Assembly (NCBI GenBank): GCA_934096265.1
Contig: CAKOLI010000004.1
Location: 1 to 64,000, forward strand
Direction of reading: 5' to 3'
Length of the DNA: 64,000 nt
Source of the DNA: an uncultured Bacilli bacterium
GTDB taxonomy: Bacteria; Bacillota_I; Bacilli_A; RF39; UBA660
A model generated the notes under the pieces. It was not told where the DNA came from and made no database searches. It worked only from the letters and a program-made list of their open reading frames with translations. The position numbers were made by a program, and so were the translations under genes. Positions 52,172 through 59,425 of the stretch are shown here, piece by piece; position 1 is the stretch's first letter; every line of letters begins with the position of its first letter.

Positions 52172-52837
52172 ATGAGGACAAGAAAAGATGAGTTAGTTAG
52201 TGATGAGTTAAAACCAATTATATGTGAGAAGTTAAAGGAAGCTAGGTTAAAACACAATTACTCACTAGAGGATTTAGCTAAGGCTCTTAATTATCAAAAG
52301 AATAGGCAAACATTACACAAGTATGAGACTGGTACTTTGAATATACCATATTGTATACTTTTTGATATATGTAAAATTTTTGGTATTGATGATATTCCTA
52401 TCGATAAGGAGAATATTTCTTCTTCTGTTACTGAGAAGTTTGAGAAGAAGTTAGTTAAGAATTATATTAGTAGTACTATTAAAGATAAGAAGATGACACC
52501 TAGAATTGAAAAGATTATTAATAGGTATAAGAATGCTTCTTTTGAACCCGTTAATGCTTATAGTGATTTAAAGATTAAGGTTAATGATGATTCGATGAGT
52601 CCTGTATATTTTAAGAATGATATGTTATTTATTAAGAAGATGGATAATTATAATAATGGAGATGATATTGTTATTGCTCTTAAGAATGATATTCTTGCTG
52701 CGAGAAGGTTATATAAGTATCCTAAGGGAATTATTTTACAGGCAATGAACCCTAAATATCCAACGATAAATGTTAATATTGTTTCTAATGATATGATTAT
52801 TGGCAAAGTTATTGGAATGATGAGGGATATCAAGTAA
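52172..52837 (+). CDS. XRE-S24 repressor without catalytic lysine
   Basis: A 221-residue LexA/CI-like protein. Residues about 18-60 form an XRE helix-turn-helix (LKEARLKHNYSLEDLAKAL). The C-terminal S24 fold (about 125-221) has the nucleophile motif NDDSMSP with Ser141. Where LexA and CI carry VKRL, this protein has AARRL (178-180), so the general-base Lys is Arg; the DNA there reads GCT GCG AGA AGG. No Ala-Gly or Cys-Gly cleavage pair is seen in the linker. It probably represses without self-cleavage and shares an operon with the two transporters. Confidence 0.85.
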   Translation: MRTRKDELVSDELKPIICEKLKEARLKHNYSLEDLAKALNYQKNRQTLHKYETGTLNIPYCILFDICKIFGIDDIPIDKENISSSVTEKFEKKLVKNYISSTIKDKKMTPRIEKIINRYKNASFEPVNAYSDLKIKVNDDSMSPVYFKNDMLFIKKMDNYNNGDDIVIALKNDILAARRLYKYPKGIILQAMNPKYPTINVNIVSNDMIIGKVIGMMRDIK

Positions 52838-52840
52838 AGA

Positions 52841-52872
52841 AAATATACACATTGTTAGGGATGTGTATATTT
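52841..52872. terminator. Bidirectional terminator after the repressor
   Basis: At least a 12-bp stem AAATATACACAT / ATGTGTATATTT with T-run on the plus strand, between convergent genes. Confidence 0.8.
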
Positions 52873-52873
52873 T

Positions 52874-53518
52874 TTATTTTAAGTTTAAAAGATATTTTGA
52901 TTTTATGAAGATATTTTCTAATTTTTCTTGAATTAGTTTATTGGTTTTAATTTCTTTAATTATAGTTTCTTTTATTTTTTTGATGTCATTTGATTCTTTT
53001 TCAAATAGATCATAGTATATGTATTTTAGGGCACTATAGTTACCATAATTCTGTAGGTCTTTTATTAGTTTGGTTAATTTGTTGCATCTTTCTTTTTCTT
53101 TTCGGCAGATTATTTTCTTATGTTCTTTTTTGTTAGTTTTTGTGTATATGAGTGTTTTTTCTGGAAGAGTTGATGCTAGTTCTAGGGCTTCATCTTCTTC
53201 TTCAAATAGTAAGCTACTTAATGCTTTGATATTGCCCTCATCATCTAGCATAATGCCCATTACTTCTTTGCCACTAGTTATTAAGAAGGTTTTATATGGT
53301 AGTTTTGTTTCTAGGTATAATTCTGTTTTGTTAGTTATGTCTTCAATGAAGGTTTTATCTATAGTTATGTTATAGTTTTTAATATCTATATATGTTTCAT
53401 CTCTAACTCTAAAAAGTGGTATTTTTCTTATGTTTATGATGTTGTCTTCTATATCCCATTCATAGAATGGATAATATTCTTTATTAAAATTTAATACTAT
53501 ATCATATATATAATTCAT
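52874..53518 (-). CDS. DUF3603-like protein of unknown function
   Basis: A 214-residue soluble protein. The N-terminus (YIYDIVLNFNKEYYPFYEWD, then INIRKIPLFRV) resembles the start of the Bacillus DUF3603 family, where a FHEW...PLLKV pattern is common. The C-terminal half is a charged helical region (KKEHKKIICRKEKERCNKL). The function of that family is not known to me. It overlaps the 53502-53726 gene by 17 bp. Confidence 0.65.
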   Translation of the reverse strand: MNYIYDIVLNFNKEYYPFYEWDIEDNIINIRKIPLFRVRDETYIDIKNYNITIDKTFIEDITNKTELYLETKLPYKTFLITSGKEVMGIMLDDEGNIKALSSLLFEEEDEALELASTLPEKTLIYTKTNKKEHKKIICRKEKERCNKLTKLIKDLQNYGNYSALKYIYYDLFEKESNDIKKIKETIIKEIKTNKLIQEKLENIFIKSKYLLNLK

Positions 53519-53726
53519 ATTTGTGGTCTCCTTTAATAAATAGTGTTAGTATTATTATAGATAATCCAATTATGCTATAATAACATTCAAATCTTCTAAT
53601 TATAAAATTAACATATTCATAAAAATTATACCCAATTGATAATAGATTTAGATATAAAATGATATATGTAAATCCCACTACCATAAGGCCAAAGCCAAGT
53701 AGAAAGAAAAAAATACGGTTACCCAT
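53502..53726 (-). CDS. Small two-helix membrane protein
   Basis: A 74-residue protein with helices at about 5-26 and 47-63 and a short polar loop. No family was recognised. It overlaps the start of the DUF3603-like gene, so the two are probably translated together. The ATG lies behind a GGTGG-type site. Confidence 0.65.
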   Translation of the reverse strand: MGNRIFFFLLGFGLMVVGFTYIILYLNLLSIGYNFYEYVNFIIRRFECYYSIIGLSIIILTLFIKGDHKYELYI

Positions 53727-53775
53727 AATACCACCTAATTAATTTTATGAATAGATAGTAATTAATAACACATAT

Positions 53776-54846
53776 TTATTCTAAATATTTATCAGTTTTA
53801 ATTTCTACTTGATTTATTGCATCAAAGCGTTTAGAGATTTTGTCTGTAGTGATGTGGATACTTTCCACATCTTTTCCTACGGTTTCTATGCTTCTTGATA
53901 GTTTGTTCCATCTTTCTTTGTATCTTTCAAACTCTAGGCCTAGTTTGTTTAATTCTTCATGGATGATGCTAGTGTATTTATCTCTTTCCATGTTTTTAAG
54001 TAGTACTTGAATGACGGTAAAGGTTGATATCAATGTTGTGGGAGACGTTAGCCATACCCTTTTTTTATGGGCATATTCTACTAAATCTTGATGATATGCA
54101 TTGATTTCCGCGAAAAGAGCTTCTGCTGGGAGAAACATGATTGCTTGGTCAGATGTTACTCCTGGTATTATATATTTGCTGCTGATAGCGTCTATGTGCT
54201 TTTTTACGTCTGTTTTGAATTGTTTTTCTGCGTTAATACGTTCTATGTTGCTTCTACCTTTGTCTACCATAATTTGATAGTTTTCAAGGGGAAATTTAGA
54301 GTCTATTGCAACTGTTCCTAAGGGAGATGGTGCAAATACTACAGCATCCGCGATGGTATTATTTGGGAATGTGTATTGCATTTTATAAACTTTGTCATTT
54401 ACATCACCAAAGATACTGGATAATATATGTTTAAGGTTTATTTCTCCAAATATGCCTCTGCTTTTTTTATCAGTTAAAATACTTTGAAGGTTAACTATAT
54501 CAACAGATAAGCTGTCTATTTTCTTTTGAGCTTCGTCTATTTTAGTTAGTCTTTGTAGAATATCAGTGAATGTTTTATTTGTTTTGTTAAAATTTTCATC
54601 AATACGTTCACTAACTTTATTGTTAATAATCATTAGTCTACCATCGATTTTTTCAGTTAGTTGGTTGAAACTATTGTACATACTTTTATTTATATCATTA
54701 TTAAAATTACCTAGTTCTTTTATAGTATTAGTTTCTAGTTTGCCTAGTCTTTCGGTAATTTTGGCTTCATTAATGTTTTTACTTATAGAGATAATTACTA
54801 ATATTATAAGAATTACTAGTAGTCCAATTATTATATATTCCATCAT
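53776..54846 (-). CDS. rmuC: RmuC-family protein
   Basis: About 356 residues: an N-terminal membrane helix, a long coiled coil (about 25-130) and the RmuC nuclease-like core with SRGIFGEINLKHILSSIFGD, VAIDSKFPLENYQ and DQAIMFLPAEALFAEI. RmuC limits inversions at short inverted repeats and belongs to the PD-(D/E)XK-like group. ATG 54846 follows GGATGTGAT. It is followed by small membrane genes on the same strand. Confidence 0.92.
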   Translation of the reverse strand: MMEYIIIGLLVILIILVIISISKNINEAKITERLGKLETNTIKELGNFNNDINKSMYNSFNQLTEKIDGRLMIINNKVSERIDENFNKTNKTFTDILQRLTKIDEAQKKIDSLSVDIVNLQSILTDKKSRGIFGEINLKHILSSIFGDVNDKVYKMQYTFPNNTIADAVVFAPSPLGTVAIDSKFPLENYQIMVDKGRSNIERINAEKQFKTDVKKHIDAISSKYIIPGVTSDQAIMFLPAEALFAEINAYHQDLVEYAHKKRVWLTSPTTLISTFTVIQVLLKNMERDKYTSIIHEELNKLGLEFERYKERWNKLSRSIETVGKDVESIHITTDKISKRFDAINQVEIKTDKYLE

Positions 54847-54916
54847 ATTTATCACATCCTACTAATTAATTATAGCACGGATATTTGTTTTTGGATAGAG
54901 TTTTTAAATGTTATTT

Positions 54917-55207
54917 TTAATTATGAAGGTAGTTGTAATATTCACGGTATCCACCTTCTAGGCTTATGGTTTGATAGCCTAGAGTATTTAGATAATTTGA
55001 TAGTATTTCGCTTTTTGTACCAATACTGCAATATAGGCAATATGTGGTATTATATGTTAGATAGCGAGATGGCATTTCTTTTAGGAGTATTTCAGGGATG
55101 TTTATTGCTCCTACTACGTGAGATTGATTATAGTTATAATTATCTCTTATATCTATTATTTTGATGTTAGGGAAATTGGATAGTTCATTAGGTTTTATTT
55201 TATTCAT
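54917..55207 (-). CDS. Rhodanese-like domain protein
   Basis: A 96-residue single rhodanese domain: IKIIDIRDNYNYNQSHVVGAINIP, then the active loop CLYCSIGTKSEILSNYL and YQTISLEGGYREYY. The catalytic Cys in YCSIGTKS is present. Such proteins shuttle sulfane sulfur; the partner is not evident. It stands alone between rmuC and the tRNA operon. Confidence 0.9.
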   Translation of the reverse strand: MNKIKPNELSNFPNIKIIDIRDNYNYNQSHVVGAINIPEILLKEMPSRYLTYNTTYCLYCSIGTKSEILSNYLNTLGYQTISLEGGYREYYNYLHN

Positions 55208-55296
55208 TTTATCACCAATATATTATATTAGTTATAATTATTTTGGGAAGGTTAATTTGTTTATTTTTTGTATTTATTAATATGTTTTTAGTAAAT

Positions 55297-55322
55297 AAAA
55301 AAAGTCTTACAAATAAGACTTA
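55297..55322 (-). terminator. Terminator of the Leu-Ser-fMet-Asp-Phe tRNA operon
   Basis: Stem AAGTCTTA / TAAGACTT and a T7 run on the minus strand, just after tRNA-Phe. Confidence 0.8.
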
Positions 55323-55332
55323 GATTGCATAA

Positions 55333-55408
<76 letters not shown>

Positions 55409-55415
55409 AAAAAAA

Positions 55416-55491
55416 TGGCGGTTCCGACGGGACTTGAACCCGCGATCTTCTGCGTGACAGGCAGACGTGATAACCACTACACCACGGAACC
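55416..55491 (-). tRNA. tRNA-Asp (GTC)
   Basis: A 76-base cloverleaf with acceptor GGTTCCG/CGGAACC, anticodon GTC in GCCTGTCACGC and encoded CCA. Confidence 0.97.
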
Positions 55492-55492
55492 A

Positions 55493-55569
<77 letters not shown>

Positions 55570-55584
55570 ATATATAAATTTAAA

Positions 55585-55677
55585 TGGCGGAGGAAAAGGG
55601 ATTCGAACCCCTGCGTCGCTTTCGCGGCCTCCCGGTTTTCAAGACCGGTCCCTTCAACCAGACTTGGGTATTCCTCC
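55585..55677 (-). tRNA. tRNA-Ser (TGA)
   Basis: A 93-base class II tRNA with a long variable arm, acceptor GGAGGAA/TTCCTCC, anticodon TGA and encoded CCA. Confidence 0.97.
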
Positions 55678-55683
55678 ATGAGT

Positions 55684-55772
55684 TGGTGCCTAAGGTCGGA
55701 CTTGAACCGACACGAGGGTTAAATCTCGCAGGATTTTAAGTCCTGTGCGTCTACCTATTCCGCCACTCAGGC
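55684..55772 (-). tRNA. tRNA-Leu (TAA)
   Basis: An 89-base class II tRNA with a long variable arm, anticodon TAA in GACTTAAAATC and encoded CCA. It is first in its operon. Confidence 0.97.
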
Positions 55773-55806
55773 ATAAATGATTTCCTTTTTCATAAAGGAC
55801 TATTTT

Positions 55807-55835
55807 ATTTTATAACATTTTTTGTATTTTGGCAA
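55807..55835 (-). promoter_or_regulatory. Promoter of the tRNA Leu-Phe operon
   Basis: On the minus strand TTGCCA (55830-55835), 17 bp and TAAAAT (55807-55812). Confidence 0.65.
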
Positions 55836-55922
55836 TACTTTTTTAACACTTTTTAACACTTTTTATTATTTATATGTTTTAAGTTATTAAAACAGAACTA
55901 CTGTTTTGCAACTTTTTCAAAG

Positions 55923-55943
55923 AAAAAAGCCTCATACAAGGCT
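55923..55943 (-). terminator. Terminator of the Val-Lys tRNA operon
   Basis: Stem AGCCT / AGGCT with six T residues on the minus strand after tRNA-Lys. Confidence 0.7.
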
Positions 55944-55956
55944 ATATTTACTTAAC

Positions 55957-56032
55957 TGGTGCCTCGTATGCGATTCGAACGCATGACCCTTTGATTAAAA
56001 GTCAAATGCTCTACCGGCTGAGCTAACGAAGC
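55957..56032 (-). tRNA. tRNA-Lys (TTT)
   Basis: A 76-base cloverleaf with anticodon TTT in GACTTTTAATC and encoded CCA. Confidence 0.97.
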
Positions 56033-56045
56033 ATTAATAATTATG

Positions 56046-56120
56046 TGGCTGCCTCGGCTAGATTCGAACTAGCGCGTGCCACAGTCAAAGTGTGGTGCCT
56101 TACCGCTTGGCTACGAGGCA
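56046..56120 (-). tRNA. tRNA-Gln (TTG)
   Basis: A 75-base cloverleaf with U1-A72 acceptor end (TGCCTCG/CGAGGCA) typical of tRNA-Gln, anticodon TTG and encoded CCA. Confidence 0.97.
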
Positions 56121-56127
56121 ACTTTCA

Positions 56128-56211
56128 TGGTGGAAGGAGATGGAGTCGAACCATCGAACCCGAAGGAACAGATTTACAGTCTGCCGCGTTTGACCACTTC
56201 GCTACCCTTCC
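56128..56211 (-). tRNA. tRNA-Tyr (GTA)
   Basis: An 84-base class II tRNA with anticodon GTA in GACTGTAAATC, a long variable arm and encoded CCA. Confidence 0.97.
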
Positions 56212-56218
56212 AAAAAGA

Positions 56219-56294
<76 letters not shown>

Positions 56295-56301
56295 ATTAAT
56301 A

Positions 56302-56378
56302 TGGTGGGCGATATAGGACTCGAACCTATGACCCCCTGCTTGTAAGGCAGGTGCTCTAACCAACTGAGCTAATCGCCC
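56302..56378 (-). tRNA. tRNA-Val (TAC)
   Basis: A 77-base cloverleaf with anticodon TAC in GCCTTACAAGC and encoded CCA. It is first in its operon. Confidence 0.97.
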
Positions 56379-56402
56379 GATAAGGTCGTACTGACATGTA
56401 CT

Positions 56403-56432
56403 AATATATCATTTGTTGCCGCTGTTTGTCAA
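56403..56432 (-). promoter_or_regulatory. Promoter of the tRNA Val-Lys operon
   Basis: On the minus strand TTGACA (56427-56432), an 18-bp spacer with a GC-rich centre and TATATT (56403-56408). Confidence 0.7.
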
Positions 56433-56461
56433 TACTTTTTTTAAATTTATTTATTTTTTTT

Positions 56462-56821
56462 TTACATTTTATCAGTAACTTCTTTTATTTTAGCACTAAT
56501 CCAATCTTCTAAATTATTTTTTAATGGTTCAAAGCCACTTTTAGTCTCGGCCATTCTTTTTAATCTAGCTCCATCTTTTTTGTAATCAATATCTTTAATA
56601 CTTAATTGAAGATGGTTGTTTTCATCATCGATTGATAAAACTTCACTGTATATTTTATCTCCTACGTTTACAAAATCCTCTATTTTTTTTACATATCCAT
56701 ATGATATTTCTGATATATGGATTAGTCCACTTGAATTATCCTCTGTAGTTACAAAAGCACCATATTGTTGTAGACCAGTTACTTTTACTTTGATAATTTC
56801 TTCTTTTTTATATTTTCTCAT
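56462..56821 (-). CDS. S1 RNA-binding domain protein (YugI/CvfD-like)
   Basis: A 119-residue protein with one S1 domain (about 6-75: IKVKVTGLQQYGAFVTTEDNSSGLIHIS, VGDKIYSEVLSID) and a C-terminal helical tail (FEPLKNNLEDWISAKIKEV). This is the build of general stress protein 13 (YugI, CvfD), a ribosome-associated regulator. It has a GGTGA-type start site. Confidence 0.9.
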   Translation of the reverse strand: MRKYKKEEIIKVKVTGLQQYGAFVTTEDNSSGLIHISEISYGYVKKIEDFVNVGDKIYSEVLSIDDENNHLQLSIKDIDYKKDGARLKRMAETKSGFEPLKNNLEDWISAKIKEVTDKM

Positions 56822-56919
56822 ATTTTTTCACCAACTAAATTATATACTATTTTTATATTTTTTGCAAATTTGCTTGTATTTATTAAATTTTTCTTATATA
56901 ATTTATTTGGTGATGAATA

Positions 56920-57150
56920 ATGAATAATGTTGAAATTGAAATTAAAAAAGTATTAGAACGTATTAGACCTTATTTAAATAATGATGGCGGAGATGTAGAA
57001 TTTTTACGCTACGAAGATGGTATTGTATACGTTAAGTTAGTTGGTGCTTGTAGTAATTGTCCTCATGCTATAATGACATTAGAACAAGGTATTGAAGAAG
57101 CATTAGTAAATGAAATTCCAGAAGTTATTAAAGTTATTAATGAAGATTAA
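56920..57150 (+). CDS. NifU C-terminal domain protein (NfuA/YutI-like Fe-S carrier)
   Basis: A 76-residue protein that is a single Nfu domain: IRPYLNNDGGDVEFLRYEDG, LVGACSNCPHAIMTLEQGIE. The CxxC pair binds a 4Fe-4S cluster between two monomers for delivery to target proteins, complementing the suf operon of this window. The ATG at 56920 follows GGTGAT. An upstream ATG at 56913 opens a four-codon frame that ends across the true start (TAATG). Confidence 0.95.
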   Translation: MNNVEIEIKKVLERIRPYLNNDGGDVEFLRYEDGIVYVKLVGACSNCPHAIMTLEQGIEEALVNEIPEVIKVINED

Positions 57151-57158
57151 TATCTTTT

Positions 57159-58070
57159 TTATTTTAACCATTCTATGTCTTTGATGTTGTGTGTTTTTTT
57201 TAAGTATGTAAGAATGTCCTTTAAAAATTCTTCATACTTTTTTATTTTATCAATAATTAAGAGCATAGCATTTTCGTCTTCTATATCTTGTATTATATTA
57301 TCAAATACTTCATAATAATAACTTGGATATAGTAATCTTCCAAATAGTAGTCTTGCATCATATTCGGATAAGGTTATGGTTTTAAAGTATAGTTTTAATT
57401 CATTATAGATATCATTACTCTTATTAAAGAATGATTTTTTTATATATTCACTTATATCTCTTGTTTTATGGTCTATGATTATGTTTATGGGGTCATATAC
57501 ATCAATTATATTTAAATTATTACTTATTTTTCTATGTGATATTACTTTTTCTTCCATAGCTTCGTTTTGATAATCACTTATAGTATCATTTATATATGAT
57601 ATGGCATTTTCTGTTAGTCCTGCATAGTAGTTAAAGCTTTCTACTAGAATTGGATGTTTTTTACCCATTTCTTTTATTTGATTTTCTAAGTAGTCTACTT
57701 TGGCTACCCATAGGTTACTCCAATTGCTTCTTACTAGTTCATTTCTTATATTTAGTTTATAGTTGGATAGGTATAGTATTTCTTTTAGTTTTAGAGGTAT
57801 GTTTTCATTTATATTGATTTTAAGTAAGTAATATGGGGTCCCCTCAAGATAGGTAATGTAGTTATTTTCTTTATTTTTAATTATTTCACTAATTAAAATA
57901 TTATGATATTTTAGTTCGTTTATGATAGATACATATATTTTTATATCTTCTTTACGGTCATATATTTTAAAGTAATACTTTTCATTGTTATAGGTAAAAT
58001 TATATGTATTACCATTATTGTTTATATTTTGAGGCTTTATATTATAAAAATACTCGATAGTGTTATTCAT
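57159..58070 (-). CDS. YutH/CotS-like kinase-fold protein (spore coat-associated family)
   Basis: A 303-residue protein with the pattern of the YutH/CotS group, aminoglycoside-phosphotransferase fold proteins linked to Bacillus spore coats. The stretch WSNLWVAKVDYLENQIKEMG, ESFNYYAGLTENAISYIND fits YutH well. Canonical kinase residues are not obvious, as in the family. The ATG at 58070 has GAGTGAT in front, while two upstream starts lack one. Together with the gerA-type operon it supports a spore-forming ancestry. Confidence 0.7.
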   Translation of the reverse strand: MNNTIEYFYNIKPQNINNNGNTYNFTYNNEKYYFKIYDRKEDIKIYVSIINELKYHNILISEIIKNKENNYITYLEGTPYYLLKININENIPLKLKEILYLSNYKLNIRNELVRSNWSNLWVAKVDYLENQIKEMGKKHPILVESFNYYAGLTENAISYINDTISDYQNEAMEEKVISHRKISNNLNIIDVYDPINIIIDHKTRDISEYIKKSFFNKSNDIYNELKLYFKTITLSEYDARLLFGRLLYPSYYYEVFDNIIQDIEDENAMLLIIDKIKKYEEFLKDILTYLKKTHNIKDIEWLK

Positions 58071-58102
58071 AGGCATCACTCTTACAAAATATTATTCTTT
58101 TT

Positions 58103-58136
58103 AAAAAAAAATAATACTAACTTTGAGTATTATTTT
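58103..58136 (-). terminator. Intrinsic terminator after the 58117-58806 gene
   Basis: Stem AAAATAATACT / AGTATTATTTT (11 bp) with a T-run on the minus strand. Confidence 0.75.
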
Positions 58137-58806
58137 GATATAATTTGTCCATTTGAGTATTCATTTTGCTTACTAATTCACTTATTTTTTTATAGTGCAT
58201 TGATATTTTTTCTTTTTCTTCTTTTATTTTCTTTTCTTGAGCTTCTTTTAAAAGATTTAGTTCTTCTTTTTCTTTCTCTAGTTTGCTTCTTTCTTCTTGC
58301 ATATATAATTCAAAAGACTTTTTGTTTGCGTTTAGAACTAGGTTAGTACTACTTATTTTATGTTTCATTTCATTTAATTGGCCAATTATGCCATTTACAC
58401 CATCTACTTTTTTATTTAGTTCGTCAAATATTTCGTCAAAATTACTTAATACATAGCTTTCATTATCAGTCATATTATATCTTCTTTCATTAATATTTGT
58501 TTTTTCTTTGGATACTTCTTGCGGTGGAATTTTTTCCTTAGTTTGTAACTCGTTATATAGTAACCGATATTCTGTCCACATTTGTCTTAATGCATTAATG
58601 TTTGCCTTTACTAAGAGACCTTTTTCAATGCCTTTTTGTGTGTATATTACATTATTAATATTATTATCTATTGGTGTTATTTTATTTATGCTATTATATA
58701 ATTTAGTTATTTTGTCTCGGTATTCTTCTTTGGTGATGTTTGGTAATTTCGGTTGGATATTTATTGATGGGGAATTGGGTTGAATATTTGCTATATTATT
58801 CATCAT
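58117..58806 (-). CDS. Coiled-coil protein of unknown function
   Basis: A 229-residue protein with a Pro/Asn-rich N-terminus (IANIQPNSPSINIQPKLP), a small helical domain (about 25-90) and a long coiled coil (about 125-215, heavy in Lys, Glu and Leu). No membrane helix or known motif is seen. It overlaps the preceding small gene at ATGATGA. I cannot assign a family; a structural or envelope-linked role is only a guess. Confidence 0.7.
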   Translation of the reverse strand: MMNNIANIQPNSPSINIQPKLPNITKEEYRDKITKLYNSINKITPIDNNINNVIYTQKGIEKGLLVKANINALRQMWTEYRLLYNELQTKEKIPPQEVSKEKTNINERRYNMTDNESYVLSNFDEIFDELNKKVDGVNGIIGQLNEMKHKISSTNLVLNANKKSFELYMQEERSKLEKEKEELNLLKEAQEKKIKEEKEKISMHYKKISELVSKMNTQMDKLYQNNTQS

Positions 58807-59084
58807 ATTTTATCACCTGTATCAGTATATTTAATCATTTCTCTTATTATTTGTTTTAGTATTTCCCATTCACTATCAGATTTAATTTCGATTAGGTGTT
58901 GTTTGTTATCCACAGATTCTAGTTTGCCTATATATATTATAACGCTTCCATTTTGGTCTTTTTCGTTTTTGGTATATATTAGGTATTTTTGGTTATTACT
59001 TGGTATTTTGAAGGAGCAAACTAATTCTACTTCTTCTATTTGATCTAAATTATTTACTAGAGTTATTTGTTTCCCACTATCCAT
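58803..59084 (-). CDS. Small soluble protein of unknown function
   Basis: A 93-residue protein with an alternating beta pattern (ITLVNNLDQIEEVELVCSFK, YLIYTKNEKDQNGSVIIYIG, LIEIKSDSEWEILKQIIREM). It reads like DUF1292 proteins of Bacillota, which share the short beta layout with YTK...D and a final helix, but this is by eye. It stops with TGA overlapping the next start. It starts behind a GGGGAAATAACT site. Confidence 0.65.
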   Translation of the reverse strand: MDSGKQITLVNNLDQIEEVELVCSFKIPSNNQKYLIYTKNEKDQNGSVIIYIGKLESVDNKQHLIEIKSDSEWEILKQIIREMIKYTDTGDKI

Positions 59085-59148
59085 AGTTATTTCCCCTTTT
59101 TATTTTATACTATAGATTTTAACATATTTTTAATTAAATATATAGATA

Positions 59149-59421
59149 TTATATTACTTTTTTTAGTACAAAATAACGACAATCATTGGCACAATTTTCT
59201 TTTATATAGGTATTTAATATATCTATATTATTAGTTTTGTTTACTTTTTTGTTTTTAGCATTGTAAAATCCTTTTAGTCGTAGTTTCCCATAGGCTATAT
59301 CTCCTACTACATAGTCATATGGTTCGAAGTACTCTGTATATAAGTTTTTAAATTCTTCTATGTTAAAAGCATCTTTATAATTTTTTATTATTTCATATTT
59401 ATTATTGTCTACTTCTATCAT
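59149..59421 (-). CDS. YutD-family protein
   Basis: A 90-residue protein matching YutD (DUF1027): YEPYD-type PYDYVVGDIAYGKLRLKGFY, then ENCANDCRYFVLKK. In Bacillus yutD lies in the yut cluster with yutH and the Nfu gene yutI, just as here within 2.3 kb. Function unknown. The start overlaps no gene, and it follows the glycosidase-like gene by 4 bp. Confidence 0.88.
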   Translation of the reverse strand: MIEVDNNKYEIIKNYKDAFNIEEFKNLYTEYFEPYDYVVGDIAYGKLRLKGFYNAKNKKVNKTNNIDILNTYIKENCANDCRYFVLKKVI

Positions 59422-59425
59422 TTTA

